Origin: Pseudomonas sp. P7548
GTDB lineage: Bacteria; Pseudomonadota; Gammaproteobacteria; Pseudomonadales; Pseudomonadaceae
Direction of reading: 5' to 3'
Length of the DNA stretch: 59,822 nucleotides
Assembly (NCBI RefSeq): GCF_013386585.1
Contig: NZ_JACARO010000043.1
Span: 1-59,822, forward strand
The notes under the pieces are model-generated. The model did no database searches. It saw only the letters and a list, made by a program, of their open reading frames with translations, and was not told where the DNA came from. Below, one piece after another: positions 44,763 to 56,129 of the stretch. Every line of letters begins with the position of its first letter. The first letter of the stretch is position 1. The translations under genes and the position numbers were made by a program.

Positions 44763-47258
44763 TCACTCGACGACGCTGATCATGCTGCGGATTTTCGTGG
44801 CCAACAGGTCGATGGAAAACGGTTTGGCCACCATGTCCATGCCGTCCTCCAAAAAGCCTTGGCGTTCGGCGGCTTTTTCAGCGTAGCCGGTCATGAACAA
44901 CACGCGCAGGCCAGGCCTGTGCTGACGGGCGATTTCCGCCAGTTGCCGGCCGTTCATGCCGGGCAGGCCCACATCGGTCACCAGCAGGTCCACGCGCAGA
45001 TCCGACTCCAGCAGCGGCAGCGCCGTGCGCGCATCCGCCGCCTGGTGCGCGGTGTAGCCCAGTTCATCCAGTACGTTGACCACCAGCATGCGCACAGCCG
45101 GGTCGTCCTCGACCACCACCACGGCCTCGCCGGCCAGTGCCAGCGGCGCTTCGCTCAAATGCTCCGGCAGGTTGCTTTCCAGCGCCGTGCCATGCAGGCG
45201 CGGCAGGTACAGGCGTACGCAGGTGCCCTGGCCGGGTTCGCTGTGAATGGTCACATGGCCGCCGGATTGCTGGGCAAAGCCATAGATCATCGACAAGCCC
45301 AGGCCGGTGCCTTGGCCGATGGGCTTGGTGGTGAAGAAGGGGTCGAACGCTTTGGCGAGGATTTTCGGCGCCATGCCGGTGCCGTTGTCGCACACGCCAA
45401 GCATCACGTAGTCGCCGGCCTTCACCGGTTCGAGGGTGGTGATGTCGGTGCCGTCCAGGTAGCTGTTGGCGGTTTCGATCAGCAACTCGCCGCCATCGGG
45501 CATGGCGTCGCGCGCGTTGATCACCAGGTTGAGCAGGGCGTTTTCCAGTTGGCTCGCATCGGTGTTGACCGGCCAGATATCGCGGCCCAGTTGCACCTTG
45601 AGCGTGATATGCGCGCCTTTGGTGCGACGGAACAAGTCCTCAAGCGAAGCGACCAGCTGGTTCGGGTCCAGCGGGCGACGGTCCAGCGACTGGCGCCGCG
45701 AGAACGCCAGCAGCCGGTGGGTGAGGGCGGCCGCGCGGTGGGCCGATGAGACGGCGGCGTCGGTAAAGCGGCCGATTTCATCGCTGCGCCCGGCCGCGAT
45801 GTAGCGCTGCATCAGGTCCAGGCTGCCGATGATGCCGGTGAGCATGTTGTTGAAGTCGTGGGCAATGCCCCCGGTAAGCTGGCCCACCGCTTCCATTTTT
45901 TGCGCGTGCCGCAGGGCATCTTCGGCCCGCTCGCGTTCGAACATTTCGTTCTGCAGGCGCTGGTTGGCTTCGGCCAGGGCCTGAGTGCGCTGGGCCACAC
46001 GTTCTTCGAGGTTTTCGTTGAGGTGCCGCAGGGCTTCTTCGGTGAGCTTGCGTTCGGTTTCGTCGATCACAAAGATGTAGAAACCATTCACCGAGCCGTC
46101 ATTGCTGAAACGCGGCAGGTACTTCATCAGCGCGTGGCGCGGGCGGCCGTCGCGGTGCGGGGTGATGGTCATGAAGCTGCACGCCTTGCCCTTGAGGGCG
46201 GCGGCGATCTTGTCGGCGCGCCCGGCATACACCTCGTCGCCGAGCACTTCGCGGATGGTCTTGCCGTACAGCTCCTGGGGCGTCATGCCATACCACTCCA
46301 GGTACGCGCTGTTGTTCAGGCGAAAACGCTGTTCGTGATCCACGTAGCCGATCAACACCGGCATGGCGTTGATGATCAGCTGCAATTCGGTCTGGCTTTG
46401 GCGCAGCGCCTGCTCGGTGTGCTTGCGCTCGGTCAGGTCCAGCGCGGCGCCGAGAAAACGCGCCGGGCGACCCTGATGGTCCTGGTAGCAGCGACCCCGT
46501 GCGAATACCCAGCGCACCTGGCCGTCGGCCTGCAACAGGCGGTATTCCTCGGCGTATTCGGTGCCGAAGGTGATGCAATGCTTGATGCTGCGCGCCACCA
46601 TCCCACGGTCTTCGGGGTGTACGCCTTGCAGGTAGTCACTGATGGGCAAAAGCCCGGCACTGTTCGGGTCGACACCGTGCAGGTAGGCGAAGTGCGCGTC
46701 GGCGATGAAGCGGTCTTCGCCGATGTCCCAATCCCAGGTACCCACCGCGTCGGTGGCGGCCAGGGCAAGCTGCAGGCGTTGTTCGGTGTTGTGCTGGGCC
46801 TTGCGCCGTTCGTTGGTTTCGATGGCGGTGACCAGGATGCCGGCGACGGTGCCGCTTTCGTCGCGGATCGGGCTGTAGGTCAGGTCCAGCCAGATTTCGG
46901 TGTCGCGGTTGTTGCGCTGCAGCACGAAGCGCTGCTCGCTGAAGGTGCGCACCTGGCCGCTGAGCACGGCGTCGTAGATCGGCGCTGTAAAGCCCTCGAG
47001 TTCTGGCCAGGTCTGGTGCGCCGGCTGGCCCAGGGCCTCGGGGTGCTTGTTGCCCGCCAGTTGGGCGAAGCCGTCGTTGTACAGCTGGGTGAGGTGGCTG
47101 CCCCACAGCAGCAACATCGGCATGGGGGAATGCACGACGATATCCACGGCTGTGCGCAGGCTTTGTGGCCAATCGTTGGCCGCACCGAGTGGGCTTTGCG
47201 CCCAGTCCAGCCGCGCAATCAATGCAGCGGCCTCGCTACCGGTGGAGGTGTCCTTCAT
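44763..47258 (-). CDS. Multi-PAS hybrid sensor histidine kinase
   Basis: An 831-residue sensor kinase. The N-terminal PAS-like domain (about 10-150) matches that of the kinase at 6015-7727. Two more PAS domains follow (about 155-285 and 290-410), then a coiled coil (about 410-455), phosphoacceptor His467 in AHDFNNML, an HATPase domain with GTGLGLSMI, and a C-terminal receiver with Asp762 in VTDVGLPG and Lys in AKPFS. No membrane segment is evident. Such kinases pass phosphate within the receiver to a separate partner, not visible here. Signal unknown. Confidence 0.9.
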   Translation of the reverse strand: MKDTSTGSEAAALIARLDWAQSPLGAANDWPQSLRTAVDIVVHSPMPMLLLWGSHLTQLYNDGFAQLAGNKHPEALGQPAHQTWPELEGFTAPIYDAVLSGQVRTFSEQRFVLQRNNRDTEIWLDLTYSPIRDESGTVAGILVTAIETNERRKAQHNTEQRLQLALAATDAVGTWDWDIGEDRFIADAHFAYLHGVDPNSAGLLPISDYLQGVHPEDRGMVARSIKHCITFGTEYAEEYRLLQADGQVRWVFARGRCYQDHQGRPARFLGAALDLTERKHTEQALRQSQTELQLIINAMPVLIGYVDHEQRFRLNNSAYLEWYGMTPQELYGKTIREVLGDEVYAGRADKIAAALKGKACSFMTITPHRDGRPRHALMKYLPRFSNDGSVNGFYIFVIDETERKLTEEALRHLNENLEERVAQRTQALAEANQRLQNEMFERERAEDALRHAQKMEAVGQLTGGIAHDFNNMLTGIIGSLDLMQRYIAAGRSDEIGRFTDAAVSSAHRAAALTHRLLAFSRRQSLDRRPLDPNQLVASLEDLFRRTKGAHITLKVQLGRDIWPVNTDASQLENALLNLVINARDAMPDGGELLIETANSYLDGTDITTLEPVKAGDYVMLGVCDNGTGMAPKILAKAFDPFFTTKPIGQGTGLGLSMIYGFAQQSGGHVTIHSEPGQGTCVRLYLPRLHGTALESNLPEHLSEAPLALAGEAVVVVEDDPAVRMLVVNVLDELGYTAHQAADARTALPLLESDLRVDLLVTDVGLPGMNGRQLAEIARQHRPGLRVLFMTGYAEKAAERQGFLEDGMDMVAKPFSIDLLATKIRSMISVVE

Positions 47259-47399
47259 GAAAAAGCCCTGAGCGTAACGCTTTGAAAGATGACAACACCC
47301 ATTATCCCGTGTGCCGGACGTGGGTGACTACCCCCGAAAAATAGCATGCATTGGGGGTTTGTCTTCAAATCCGAGCATCAGGGCTGAAACCTTTCATCT

Positions 47400-49352
<1,953 letters not shown>

Positions 49353-49363
49353 AAAGCTGCCTC

Positions 49364-49371
49364 TTGTTCTT
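49364..49371 (-). promoter_or_regulatory. Crc/Hfq-type CA motif before aacS
   Basis: AAGAACAA on the transcript, directly before the AGAGGCAG ribosome binding site and about 12 bases from the start codon. Confidence 0.55.
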
Positions 49372-49403
49372 GTACAAGTCTACCTAACAACACAGTTCTA
49401 AAT

Positions 49404-49492
49404 TGTGGGAGCTGGCTTGCCTGCGATAGCGGTATATCAGAGACAAATTAGCCACCTGACAAACCGCCATCGCAGGCAAGCCAGCTCCCACA
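49404..49492. repeat. REP inverted pair between aacS and the hydroxybutyrate dehydrogenase gene
   Basis: Two inverted copies of the GGGAGCTGGCTTGCCTGCGA subtype inside a co-directional gene set. Confidence 0.9.
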
Positions 49493-49512
49493 TTCGATCT
49501 CCTGTGCTTGAT

Positions 49513-50286
49513 CTATTGGGCCAACCAGCCCCCGTCAATGTTCCACGCCGCACCCCGCACCTGGCTGCCGGCTTCGCTGCACAGGAACAGTACCAGCTCA
49601 CCCAACTGCGGCGGCGTCACGAACTCCAGCGACGGCTGCTTCTCCGCCAGCAAATCATGCTGCGCCTGCTGCGGGTCGACGCCGTTGGCCGCACGGTCAT
49701 CGATCTGCTTCTGCACCAGCGGCGTGAGCACCCAGCCCGGGCAGATGGCGTTGCAGGTGACGTTGCTGGTGGCGGTCTCCAGGCCTACCACTTTGGTCAG
49801 GCCGATCACGCCATGTTTGGCCGCCACGTAGGCCGCCTTGCCTACCGAGCCGACCTGGCCATGCACCGAGGCGATATTCACGATGCGCCCCCAACCCTTG
49901 GCCTTCATGCCGGGCAGGCTCAAGCGCGTACTGTGAAACACCGACGACAGGTTGATCGCGATGATCGAGTCCCAGCGTTCTGCCGGGAAGTCCTCCACCG
50001 CCGCCACATGCTGGATGCCGGCGTTGTTGACCAGGATGTCCACGCCGCCGAACTCACGCTCGGCGTAGGCAATCATGTCGGCGATCTGCGCCGGGTCGCT
50101 GACGTCAGCCGGGTGATGCCCGACCTTGCCGCCAAAGGCTTGCACCTGGGCAATCACCGTGCTGGCGTCGCCGAAGCCGTTAAGGATCAGGTTGGCGCCG
50201 GCCTTGGCCAGGCTCAGGGCAATCCCCAGGCCGATGCCGCTGGTGGAACCGGTGACCAGGGCGGTCTTGCCATTCAACGTCGTCAT
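49513..50286 (-). CDS. D-3-hydroxybutyrate dehydrogenase
   Basis: A 257-residue SDR that oxidises 3-hydroxybutyrate to acetoacetate with NAD. Cofactor loop TGSTSGIGLGIA (residues 11-22), NNAGIQHVA, and catalytic Tyr-x3-Lys in YVAAKHG. The C-terminal segment AAWNIDGGWLAQ matches the family. The ATG at 50286 has GAGG five bases upstream. It starts 7 bases after the permease stop. Confidence 0.92.
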   Translation of the reverse strand: MTTLNGKTALVTGSTSGIGLGIALSLAKAGANLILNGFGDASTVIAQVQAFGGKVGHHPADVSDPAQIADMIAYAEREFGGVDILVNNAGIQHVAAVEDFPAERWDSIIAINLSSVFHSTRLSLPGMKAKGWGRIVNIASVHGQVGSVGKAAYVAAKHGVIGLTKVVGLETATSNVTCNAICPGWVLTPLVQKQIDDRAANGVDPQQAQHDLLAEKQPSLEFVTPPQLGELVLFLCSEAGSQVRGAAWNIDGGWLAQ

Positions 50287-50293
50287 ACAAACC

Positions 50294-51685
50294 TCACACA
50301 ATGCCGGTGGCGTAGAAAGTACCGATCACCACGAACACCGCGAGGGTCTTGATGATCGTGATGCCGAAAATGTCCTTGTAGGCTTCGCGGTGCGTCAGGC
50401 CGGTGACCGCCAGCAGCGTGATCACCGCGCCGTTGTGGGGCAGGGTGTCCATGCCGCCGCTGGCCATGGCTGCGACGCGGTGCAGCACTTCAAGGGGGAT
50501 ATTGGCCGCATGGGCCGCCGAAATAAAGCTTTCGGACATGGCCGCCAGGGCGATGCTCATGCCACCCGACGCCGAACCGGTGATACCGGCCAGCAAGGTC
50601 ACGGTAATCGCCTCGTTGACCAGTGGGTTGGGGATGCCCTTGAGCCAGTCCGCCAGCACCAGGAAGCCCGGCAGCGAGGCGATCACCGCGCCAAAGCCGT
50701 ATTCCGAGGCGGTGTTCATCGCCGCGAGCAGCGCACCGCTGACCGCGCTTTTGCTGCCCTCGGCGAGCTTGCTCTTGATGGCCGACCAGCCGAACACCAG
50801 CACCATCAAGATGCCCACCAGCAGCGCCGCCTGCACCGCCCAGATCGCGGTGAGCTTGGCAATTTCAGTGGTCACCGGCGCGCTCATGCCGGGTAGCGCG
50901 AGGCTGTGGGTCTTGCCGTACCACTGCGGGATCCAGTGGGTGAACAGCAGGTTCATCACCCCCACCAGGATCAGCGGCGACAGCGCGATCCACGGGTTGG
51001 GCAAGGCCAGGTTGTCGGCGGTTTCCGGTTCGTTGCGCAGTTCGGTGCCATACCCTTCACCGGCGCGCTGCGCCTTGTTGCGCTGGCGCGCCAGGTAGAG
51101 CATGCCGGTGCAGAACACGAAGATCGTGCCGATCAAGCCCAGCCATGGCGCGGCCCAGGCGGTGGTGTTGAAGAAGGTGCTGGGGATGATGTTCTGGATC
51201 TGCGGCGTGCCGGGCAGGGCGTCCATGGTGAACGAGAACGCACCGAGGGCGATGGTCGCCGGGATCAGGCGCTTGGGGATGTTGCTCTGGCGGAACATCT
51301 CGGCCGCAAACGGGTACACCGCAAACACCACCACAAACAGCGACACGCCGCCGTAGGTTAGCAGGGCGCACACCAGCACGATCACCAGCATGGCCTGGCG
51401 CGTGCCCAGCAGACGGATCGCTGCGGCCACGATGGAACGGGAAAAGCCCGACAGCTCGATCAGCTTGCCGAACACCGCGCCGAGCAGGAACACCGGGAAA
51501 TACAGTTTGATAAAGCCGACCATCTTCTCCATGAACACTCCGGTAAAGGCGGGTGCCACGGCGGATGGGTCAGTGAGCAGGACAGCGCCGAGGGCGGCGA
51601 TGGGGGCAAACAGGATAACGCTATAGCCACGGTAGGCTGCCAGCATCAACAGCGCGAGGGCTGCCAGGGCAATGATCACACTCAT
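50294..51685 (-). CDS. GntP-family permease, probable 3-hydroxybutyrate importer
   Basis: A 463-residue transporter with about 12 hydrophobic segments, matching the GntP/citrate-MHS-like group commonly linked to hydroxybutyrate dehydrogenase genes (SGGMDTLPHNGAVITLL near residue 400). It is the first gene of the ketone-body operon, served by a sigma-54 promoter candidate 60 bases upstream and a perfect AANAANAANAA motif at 20-30 bases before its start. Substrate is inferred from the downstream dehydrogenase. Confidence 0.88.
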   Translation of the reverse strand: MSVIIALAALALLMLAAYRGYSVILFAPIAALGAVLLTDPSAVAPAFTGVFMEKMVGFIKLYFPVFLLGAVFGKLIELSGFSRSIVAAAIRLLGTRQAMLVIVLVCALLTYGGVSLFVVVFAVYPFAAEMFRQSNIPKRLIPATIALGAFSFTMDALPGTPQIQNIIPSTFFNTTAWAAPWLGLIGTIFVFCTGMLYLARQRNKAQRAGEGYGTELRNEPETADNLALPNPWIALSPLILVGVMNLLFTHWIPQWYGKTHSLALPGMSAPVTTEIAKLTAIWAVQAALLVGILMVLVFGWSAIKSKLAEGSKSAVSGALLAAMNTASEYGFGAVIASLPGFLVLADWLKGIPNPLVNEAITVTLLAGITGSASGGMSIALAAMSESFISAAHAANIPLEVLHRVAAMASGGMDTLPHNGAVITLLAVTGLTHREAYKDIFGITIIKTLAVFVVIGTFYATGIV

Positions 51686-51704
51686 GGTGTGTCTCCAAAT
51701 CGGA

Positions 51705-51715
51705 TTGTTATTTTT
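51705..51715 (-). promoter_or_regulatory. Crc/Hfq-type CA motif before the GntP permease gene
   Basis: AAAAATAACAA on the transcript fits AANAANAANAA exactly. It lies a few bases upstream of GGAGACACC and the start codon. Confidence 0.6.
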
Positions 51716-51744
51716 GTGGGGATGTTGCTGTGGGGAAGGGCTAT

Positions 51745-51760
51745 AGCGAGATGCGTGCCA
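51745..51760 (-). promoter_or_regulatory. Sigma-54 (-24/-12) promoter of the ketone-body operon
   Basis: Read on the minus strand: TGGCACG-CATC-TCGCT, one mismatch from TGGCACG-N4-TTGCW, with GG and GC correctly spaced. It lies 60 bases upstream of the permease start and faces the sigma-54 activator gene at 51976-53382. Confidence 0.75.
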
Positions 51761-51823
51761 ATAATAATAAGTTATTGAAAGTTAAGGTTTTTTTGTATTT
51801 TTTGAATGGCGATTCTGAATGAA

Positions 51824-51839
51824 ATCTCAAATTGGAGAC
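51824..51839. promoter_or_regulatory. Upstream activator site candidate A
   Basis: ATCTC-AAATTG-GAGAC, an almost perfect dyad with 5-base arms and a 6-base centre, 64 bases upstream of the -24 element. It matches the geometry of 51970-51985. Confidence 0.55.
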
Positions 51840-51854
51840 AGATGAAGTTCTGGG

Positions 51855-51942
51855 GTGGGAGCTGGCTTGCCTGCGATAGCGGTGGTTCAGTTGACCATTA
51901 TCCAACAGATAGGCCGCCATCGCAGGCAAGCCAGCTCCCACA
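51855..51942. repeat. REP inverted pair between the permease and activator genes
   Basis: Two inverted copies of the GGGAGCTGGCTTGCCTGCGA subtype. They lie between the two activator-site candidates, so the DNA between enhancer and promoter may fold. Confidence 0.88.
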
Positions 51943-51969
51943 TTGAATTGTCTTTTTATTGAGATTTGT

Positions 51970-51985
51970 GTCTCGTTATAGAGAC
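51970..51985. promoter_or_regulatory. Upstream activator site candidate B
   Basis: GTCTC-GTTATA-GAGAC, a perfect dyad overlapping the last codons of the activator gene, about 210 bases upstream of the -24 element. A further GAGA-N6-TCTC stands at 51961-51974. Confidence 0.55.
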
Positions 51986-53382
51986 TGGACGATGCCCAGT
52001 GCCACCATCTTCTTGTACAGCGTCGACCGTCCAAGCCCCAAACGCTTGGCCGCATCGACCACATTTCCCTCGCACGCCTGCAACGCTGCCGCAATGACCT
52101 GCCGATCAAACCGCTCCCGCGCCGCGTTGAAGCTTTCGCCCTCAACCGGCGCCACCGTCGTACGCGCCACGGGCGTGAAAGTGCCGATGGCCGCGTGGAT
52201 TTCCTCGGCATTCAACACCAGGTCATCACTGAGCAACGCCGCCCGCTCCAGTACATTGCGCAGCTCACGGATGTTCCCCGGCCATGCGTGTTGTGCCAGC
52301 AGCGCCAAGGCCTCACGGTCCAGCTCATGCTGGCTGCGCAGCTCCTCCAGGATCGCTTCGCTCAGCGCCGGAATATCCTCCAGCCGCTCGCGCAAGGGCG
52401 GTACGTGGATGGGCAGTACATTCAGCCGGTAATACAGGTCGGCGCGAAACTCGCCGCGCTTGATCGCCGCTTCCAGGTCCATGGACGTGGCGGCAATCAC
52501 CCGCACGTCGCTGTGCAGCATCTCGTTGGAGCCCACGGGCTCGAACTCTTTCTCCTGCAACACCCGCAGCAGTTTGCTTTGCAGCGGCAGGGGCATATCA
52601 CCGATCTCATCGAGGAACAGCGTACCGCCCTGGGCGATCTGGAACTTGCCGGGACGGCCCTTGCGATCGGCGCCGGTAAACGCGCCGGGCGCGGTGCCGA
52701 AGAACTCGGCCTCCAGCAGATCCCCCGGGATAGCCGCGCTGTTGATGCTGACAAAGGCCTTGTGCGCTCGCGGCGAAGCACCATGAATCGCTTGGGCCAG
52801 CAACTCCTTGCCGGTGCCGGTTTCCCCCAGCAGCAACACCGGCGATTCGGCACTCGCACTGCGCCGTGCGCGACGCTTGACTTCAAGGCTCGCCGCGCTG
52901 GTGCCGATAAAGTGCGCAAAGTTGTACTTGCTCTGCCGTGAGCGCAACAGCGAGCGGGTCGAGGCCAGTTCCTGCTGCATGCTCAGGTAGCGCTCGATCA
53001 ACGGCGACAGGTTGCGCAGCTCATCAAACAGCGCAAAGCCGATGGCCCCGATCACGGCACCGGCGTCGTCGTGGATCGGCAGGCGCATCACCACCAGCGG
53101 GCCTTTGGGCGTGTCCTGGATATCCAGCAGGATCGGCTGGTCATTGCGCACCACCTGGCGCAACAGGCTGTTGGAAATCACCTGCTCGCAAGGTTGGCCA
53201 ATCGCCTCGTCGGCGCTCTTGAGGCCGAAACGCTTGGCGTAGCGCTCGTTCATCCAGACGATATTGGCGTCGCGGTCGACAATCACCGTGCCTTCGCTGG
53301 ACTGCTCGATGATCTCGAACAGCGACTGGATGGCCAGGCCGCGAACCTGCTGGTAGTCCTTGAGGCTTTCGGTGATGTTCAT
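51976..53382 (-). CDS. Sigma-54-dependent activator with PAS domain
   Basis: A 468-residue enhancer-binding protein: N-terminal PAS domain (about 20-130), AAA+ domain (about 150-385) with Walker A GETGTGKE and the sigma-54-contact loop GAFTGA at 233-238, and a C-terminal Fis-type helix-turn-helix (about 425-465; NVVDAAKRLGLGRSTLYKKM). The ATG at 53382 begins MNITESLKDYQQ. The longer frame to 53607 runs through a REP pair and is rejected. It probably activates the downstream permease-dehydrogenase-aacS genes through the -24/-12 element and the two dyads. Confidence 0.92.
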   Translation of the reverse strand: MNITESLKDYQQVRGLAIQSLFEIIEQSSEGTVIVDRDANIVWMNERYAKRFGLKSADEAIGQPCEQVISNSLLRQVVRNDQPILLDIQDTPKGPLVVMRLPIHDDAGAVIGAIGFALFDELRNLSPLIERYLSMQQELASTRSLLRSRQSKYNFAHFIGTSAASLEVKRRARRSASAESPVLLLGETGTGKELLAQAIHGASPRAHKAFVSINSAAIPGDLLEAEFFGTAPGAFTGADRKGRPGKFQIAQGGTLFLDEIGDMPLPLQSKLLRVLQEKEFEPVGSNEMLHSDVRVIAATSMDLEAAIKRGEFRADLYYRLNVLPIHVPPLRERLEDIPALSEAILEELRSQHELDREALALLAQHAWPGNIRELRNVLERAALLSDDLVLNAEEIHAAIGTFTPVARTTVAPVEGESFNAARERFDRQVIAAALQACEGNVVDAAKRLGLGRSTLYKKMVALGIVQSL

Positions 53383-53421
53383 AGTCAGGGCGTCAACACA
53401 AATTAGGGATGGGGCGTGATC

Positions 53422-53511
53422 CTGTGGGAGCGGGCTTGCTCGCGAAGGCGGTGTGTCAGCCAGTATATTCGCTACTGATGCACCGCTTTCGCGAGCAAGC
53501 CCGCTCCCACA
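53422..53511. repeat. REP inverted pair between the activator and yejF-like genes
   Basis: Two inverted copies of the GGGAGCGGGCTTGCTCGCGA subtype in the 142-base gap. Confidence 0.9.
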
Positions 53512-53524
53512 AGGAGGCAAGCGT

Positions 53525-55096
53525 TTATAAGGGAATGTGCGCGGCAGCCAGCAGCTCTTTGGTGTACGGATGCTGCGGGGCTTCGAACACCGCATGGCTC
53601 GCGCCACGCTCCACCACCTTGCCGTCCTTGACCACGATCATGTCGTGGGCCATGGCCCGCACCACCGCCAGGTCATGGCTGATGAACAGGTAGGTCAGGC
53701 CATACTTTGCCTGCAGCTCGCGCAGCAACGTCACCACCTGCTTCTGCACCGTGCGGTCGAGGGCCGAAGTGGGCTCGTCCAGCAGCATCAGCGCCGGCTT
53801 GAGCACCAGGGCGCGGGCTATGGCGATGCGTTGGCGTTGACCACCGGAAAACTCATGGGGGTAACGATGCCGGCTCTCAGGGTCGAGGCCCACGTCCTTG
53901 AGCACCTGGATCACCTGGGCGTCGCGGTCGGCCAGGCTGCACGGCGCATGCACTTCCAGGCCCTCACTGATGATCTGCTGCACTGACATGCGTGGGCTGA
54001 GGCTGCCGTAAGGGTCCTGGAACACCACCTGCATCTGCTTGCGCCACGGGCGCATCTGCTGGTGGTTCAGCGGGTCGAGGGCCTCGCCCTGGAAACGGAT
54101 GCTGCCGGTGGAATCCAGCAGGCGCAGGATCGCTTGGCCGAGGGTGGACTTGCCCGAGCCGGACTCGCCGACAATCCCCAGGGTCTTGCCGCGCTGCACG
54201 CTGAGGCTGATGCCGTCCACCGCGCGCAGGTAGGTCTTGCGTTGGAACAGCCCGCCACTCAACGGAAACTGCACGGTGAGGTCGTCCACTTGCAACACCG
54301 TCTCGTGGACGTCGCTGCACAACGGTTCGCCTGCCGGTTCAGCGTCCAGCAGCAGGCGGCTGTAAGGGTGTTGCGGCGCGTTGAACAAGGCCTGGCAGTC
54401 GGCTTGCTCGACGATTTCGCCTGCGCGCATCACGCACACCCGCTGGGCAATGCTGCGCACCAGGTTGAGGTCATGGCTGATCAGCAGCAGCGACATGCCC
54501 AGGCGTTGCTGCAACGACTTGAGCAACAGCAGGATCTTGCGCTGCACCGTCACGTCCAGCGCAGTGGTGGGCTCATCGGCGATCAGCAGCTCCGGCTCGC
54601 AGGCCAGGGCCATGGCGATCATCACCCGCTGGCGCTGGCCACCGGAGAGTTGATGCGGGTAAGCCTTGAGCCGTTCCTGGGGTTTTTGAATGCCCACCAG
54701 TTCCAGCAGTTCAAGGATGCGTGCCTGCGCCGCCTTGCCCCCCAGGCCTTTGTGCAGCAGCAGGGTTTCGCCGATCTGCTTTTCGATGCTGTGCAAAGGG
54801 TTCAGGGACGTCATCGGCTCCTGGAAGATCATCGCAATGCGGTTGCCCCGCAGCTTCTGCAGGGTGGCCGTCGACGCGCCGATCAGCTCCTGGCCGCGGT
54901 ATTTGATGGAGCCAGTCGTCGTCGTGCCGGCTTCCGGCAGTAACTGCAGGACCGAGTGGGCCGTCACCGACTTGCCCGAGCCGGACTCGCCCACCAGCGC
55001 CAGGCATTCGCCGGGGCGCACGTCCAGGCACAGGTCCCGCACCACGGTCTGGCCGCTGAAGGCGACGCTGAGGTCGCGTATTTCGATCAGGTTCAT
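53525..55096 (-). CDS. Peptide ABC transporter ATPase, YejF/NppD type
   Basis: A 523-residue ATPase with two complete ABC domains fused: GESGSGKSV, LSGGQRQRVMIAMAL and LLIADEPTTALD in the first (residues 1-255), GESGSGKST, FSGGQRQRIAIARAL and LMLLDEPTSALD in the second (about 270-515). The fusion replaces separate OppD and OppF subunits, as in YejF of E. coli and NppD of P. aeruginosa, importers of peptides and peptidyl-nucleotide antibiotics. Last gene of the four-gene operon. Confidence 0.92.
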   Translation of the reverse strand: MNLIEIRDLSVAFSGQTVVRDLCLDVRPGECLALVGESGSGKSVTAHSVLQLLPEAGTTTTGSIKYRGQELIGASTATLQKLRGNRIAMIFQEPMTSLNPLHSIEKQIGETLLLHKGLGGKAAQARILELLELVGIQKPQERLKAYPHQLSGGQRQRVMIAMALACEPELLIADEPTTALDVTVQRKILLLLKSLQQRLGMSLLLISHDLNLVRSIAQRVCVMRAGEIVEQADCQALFNAPQHPYSRLLLDAEPAGEPLCSDVHETVLQVDDLTVQFPLSGGLFQRKTYLRAVDGISLSVQRGKTLGIVGESGSGKSTLGQAILRLLDSTGSIRFQGEALDPLNHQQMRPWRKQMQVVFQDPYGSLSPRMSVQQIISEGLEVHAPCSLADRDAQVIQVLKDVGLDPESRHRYPHEFSGGQRQRIAIARALVLKPALMLLDEPTSALDRTVQKQVVTLLRELQAKYGLTYLFISHDLAVVRAMAHDMIVVKDGKVVERGASHAVFEAPQHPYTKELLAAAHIPL

Positions 55097-55106
55097 AGGC
55101 GGTCAC

Positions 55107-56129
55107 TCATGAGCGGGGGTCGAAGGCATCACGCAATGCCTCGCCGATAAAGACCAGCAGCGACAGGATCAGCGCCAGTGTGAAGAACGCCGTCAGGCCC
55201 AGCCAGGGCGCTTGCAGGTTCTGTTTGCCCTGGGCGATCAGTTCGCCCAGGGACGCGCTGCCGGCGGGCATGCCAAAGCCAAGGAAATCCAGGGCGCTCA
55301 GGGTGGAAATCGCCCCGGTCAAGATGAATGGCAGGTAACTCAAGGTGGCGGTCATGGCATTGGGCAGGATGTGCCGGCGGATGATCTTGCCATCGCCCAG
55401 GCCCAGGGCCCGCGCTGCCTTGACGTATTCCAGGTTGCGCCCGCGCAGGAACTCGGCGCGCACCACGTCCACCAGGGCCAGCCAGGAAAACAGCGCCATG
55501 ATCCCCAGCAGCCACCAGAAGTTGGGCTCCACGAACCCCGACAGGATGATCAACAGGTACAGCACCGGCAGCCCTGACCACACTTCCAGCACGCGCTGGC
55601 CGAGCAAGTCCACCCAGCCGCCGTAATAGCCTTGCAGCGCACCGGCCGCGATACCGATGGCCGCGCTGATGGCGGTGAGTGCCAGGGCAAACAGGATCGA
55701 CACCCGCGCACCGAAGATCACCCGCGCCAGCACATCCCGCGACTGGTCATCGGTGCCCAGCCAGTTCACCGCCGACGGCGGGCTGGGGGCAGGGCGGGTC
55801 AGTTCGTAGTTGGGCGTGTCTTCACTGAAAGGAATGGGCGGGAATAGCATCCAGCCGCCGTCGTGCTCGATCAGCTTTTTCACGTAGTCACTGCGGTAGT
55901 CGGCCTGGAACGGCAGCTGCCCACCGAACTGTTGCTCGGTGTAGCGCTTGAACACCGGGAAATACAGCTCGTTCTTGAAACTCAGCACCAGGGGTTTGTC
56001 ATTGGCGATCAGCTCGCCGCCCAGGGTCAGGATAAACAGGCCGATGAACAGCCACAGCGACCACCAGCCGCGACGGTTCTTCTTGAACCGCTCGAAACGG
56101 CGACGTGCCACAGGAGACAGATTGAGCAT
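55107..56129 (-). CDS. Peptide ABC transporter permease, YejE/NppC type
   Basis: A 340-residue permease with one N-terminal membrane segment, a periplasmic loop (about 50-135), and a five-helix DppC-type core with the EAA loop EYVKAARALGLGDGKIIRRHILPNA. Start and preceding stop overlap as TGATG. Partners with the permease at 56129-57190. Confidence 0.92.
   Translation of the reverse strand: MLNLSPVARRRFERFKKNRRGWWSLWLFIGLFILTLGGELIANDKPLVLSFKNELYFPVFKRYTEQQFGGQLPFQADYRSDYVKKLIEHDGGWMLFPPIPFSEDTPNYELTRPAPSPPSAVNWLGTDDQSRDVLARVIFGARVSILFALALTAISAAIGIAAGALQGYYGGWVDLLGQRVLEVWSGLPVLYLLIILSGFVEPNFWWLLGIMALFSWLALVDVVRAEFLRGRNLEYVKAARALGLGDGKIIRRHILPNAMTATLSYLPFILTGAISTLSALDFLGFGMPAGSASLGELIAQGKQNLQAPWLGLTAFFTLALILSLLVFIGEALRDAFDPRS

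Noticed and set aside
53383..53607. N-terminal extension of the sigma-54 activator
   Set aside because: The added residues are translated from a REP pair and from the yejF-like gene.
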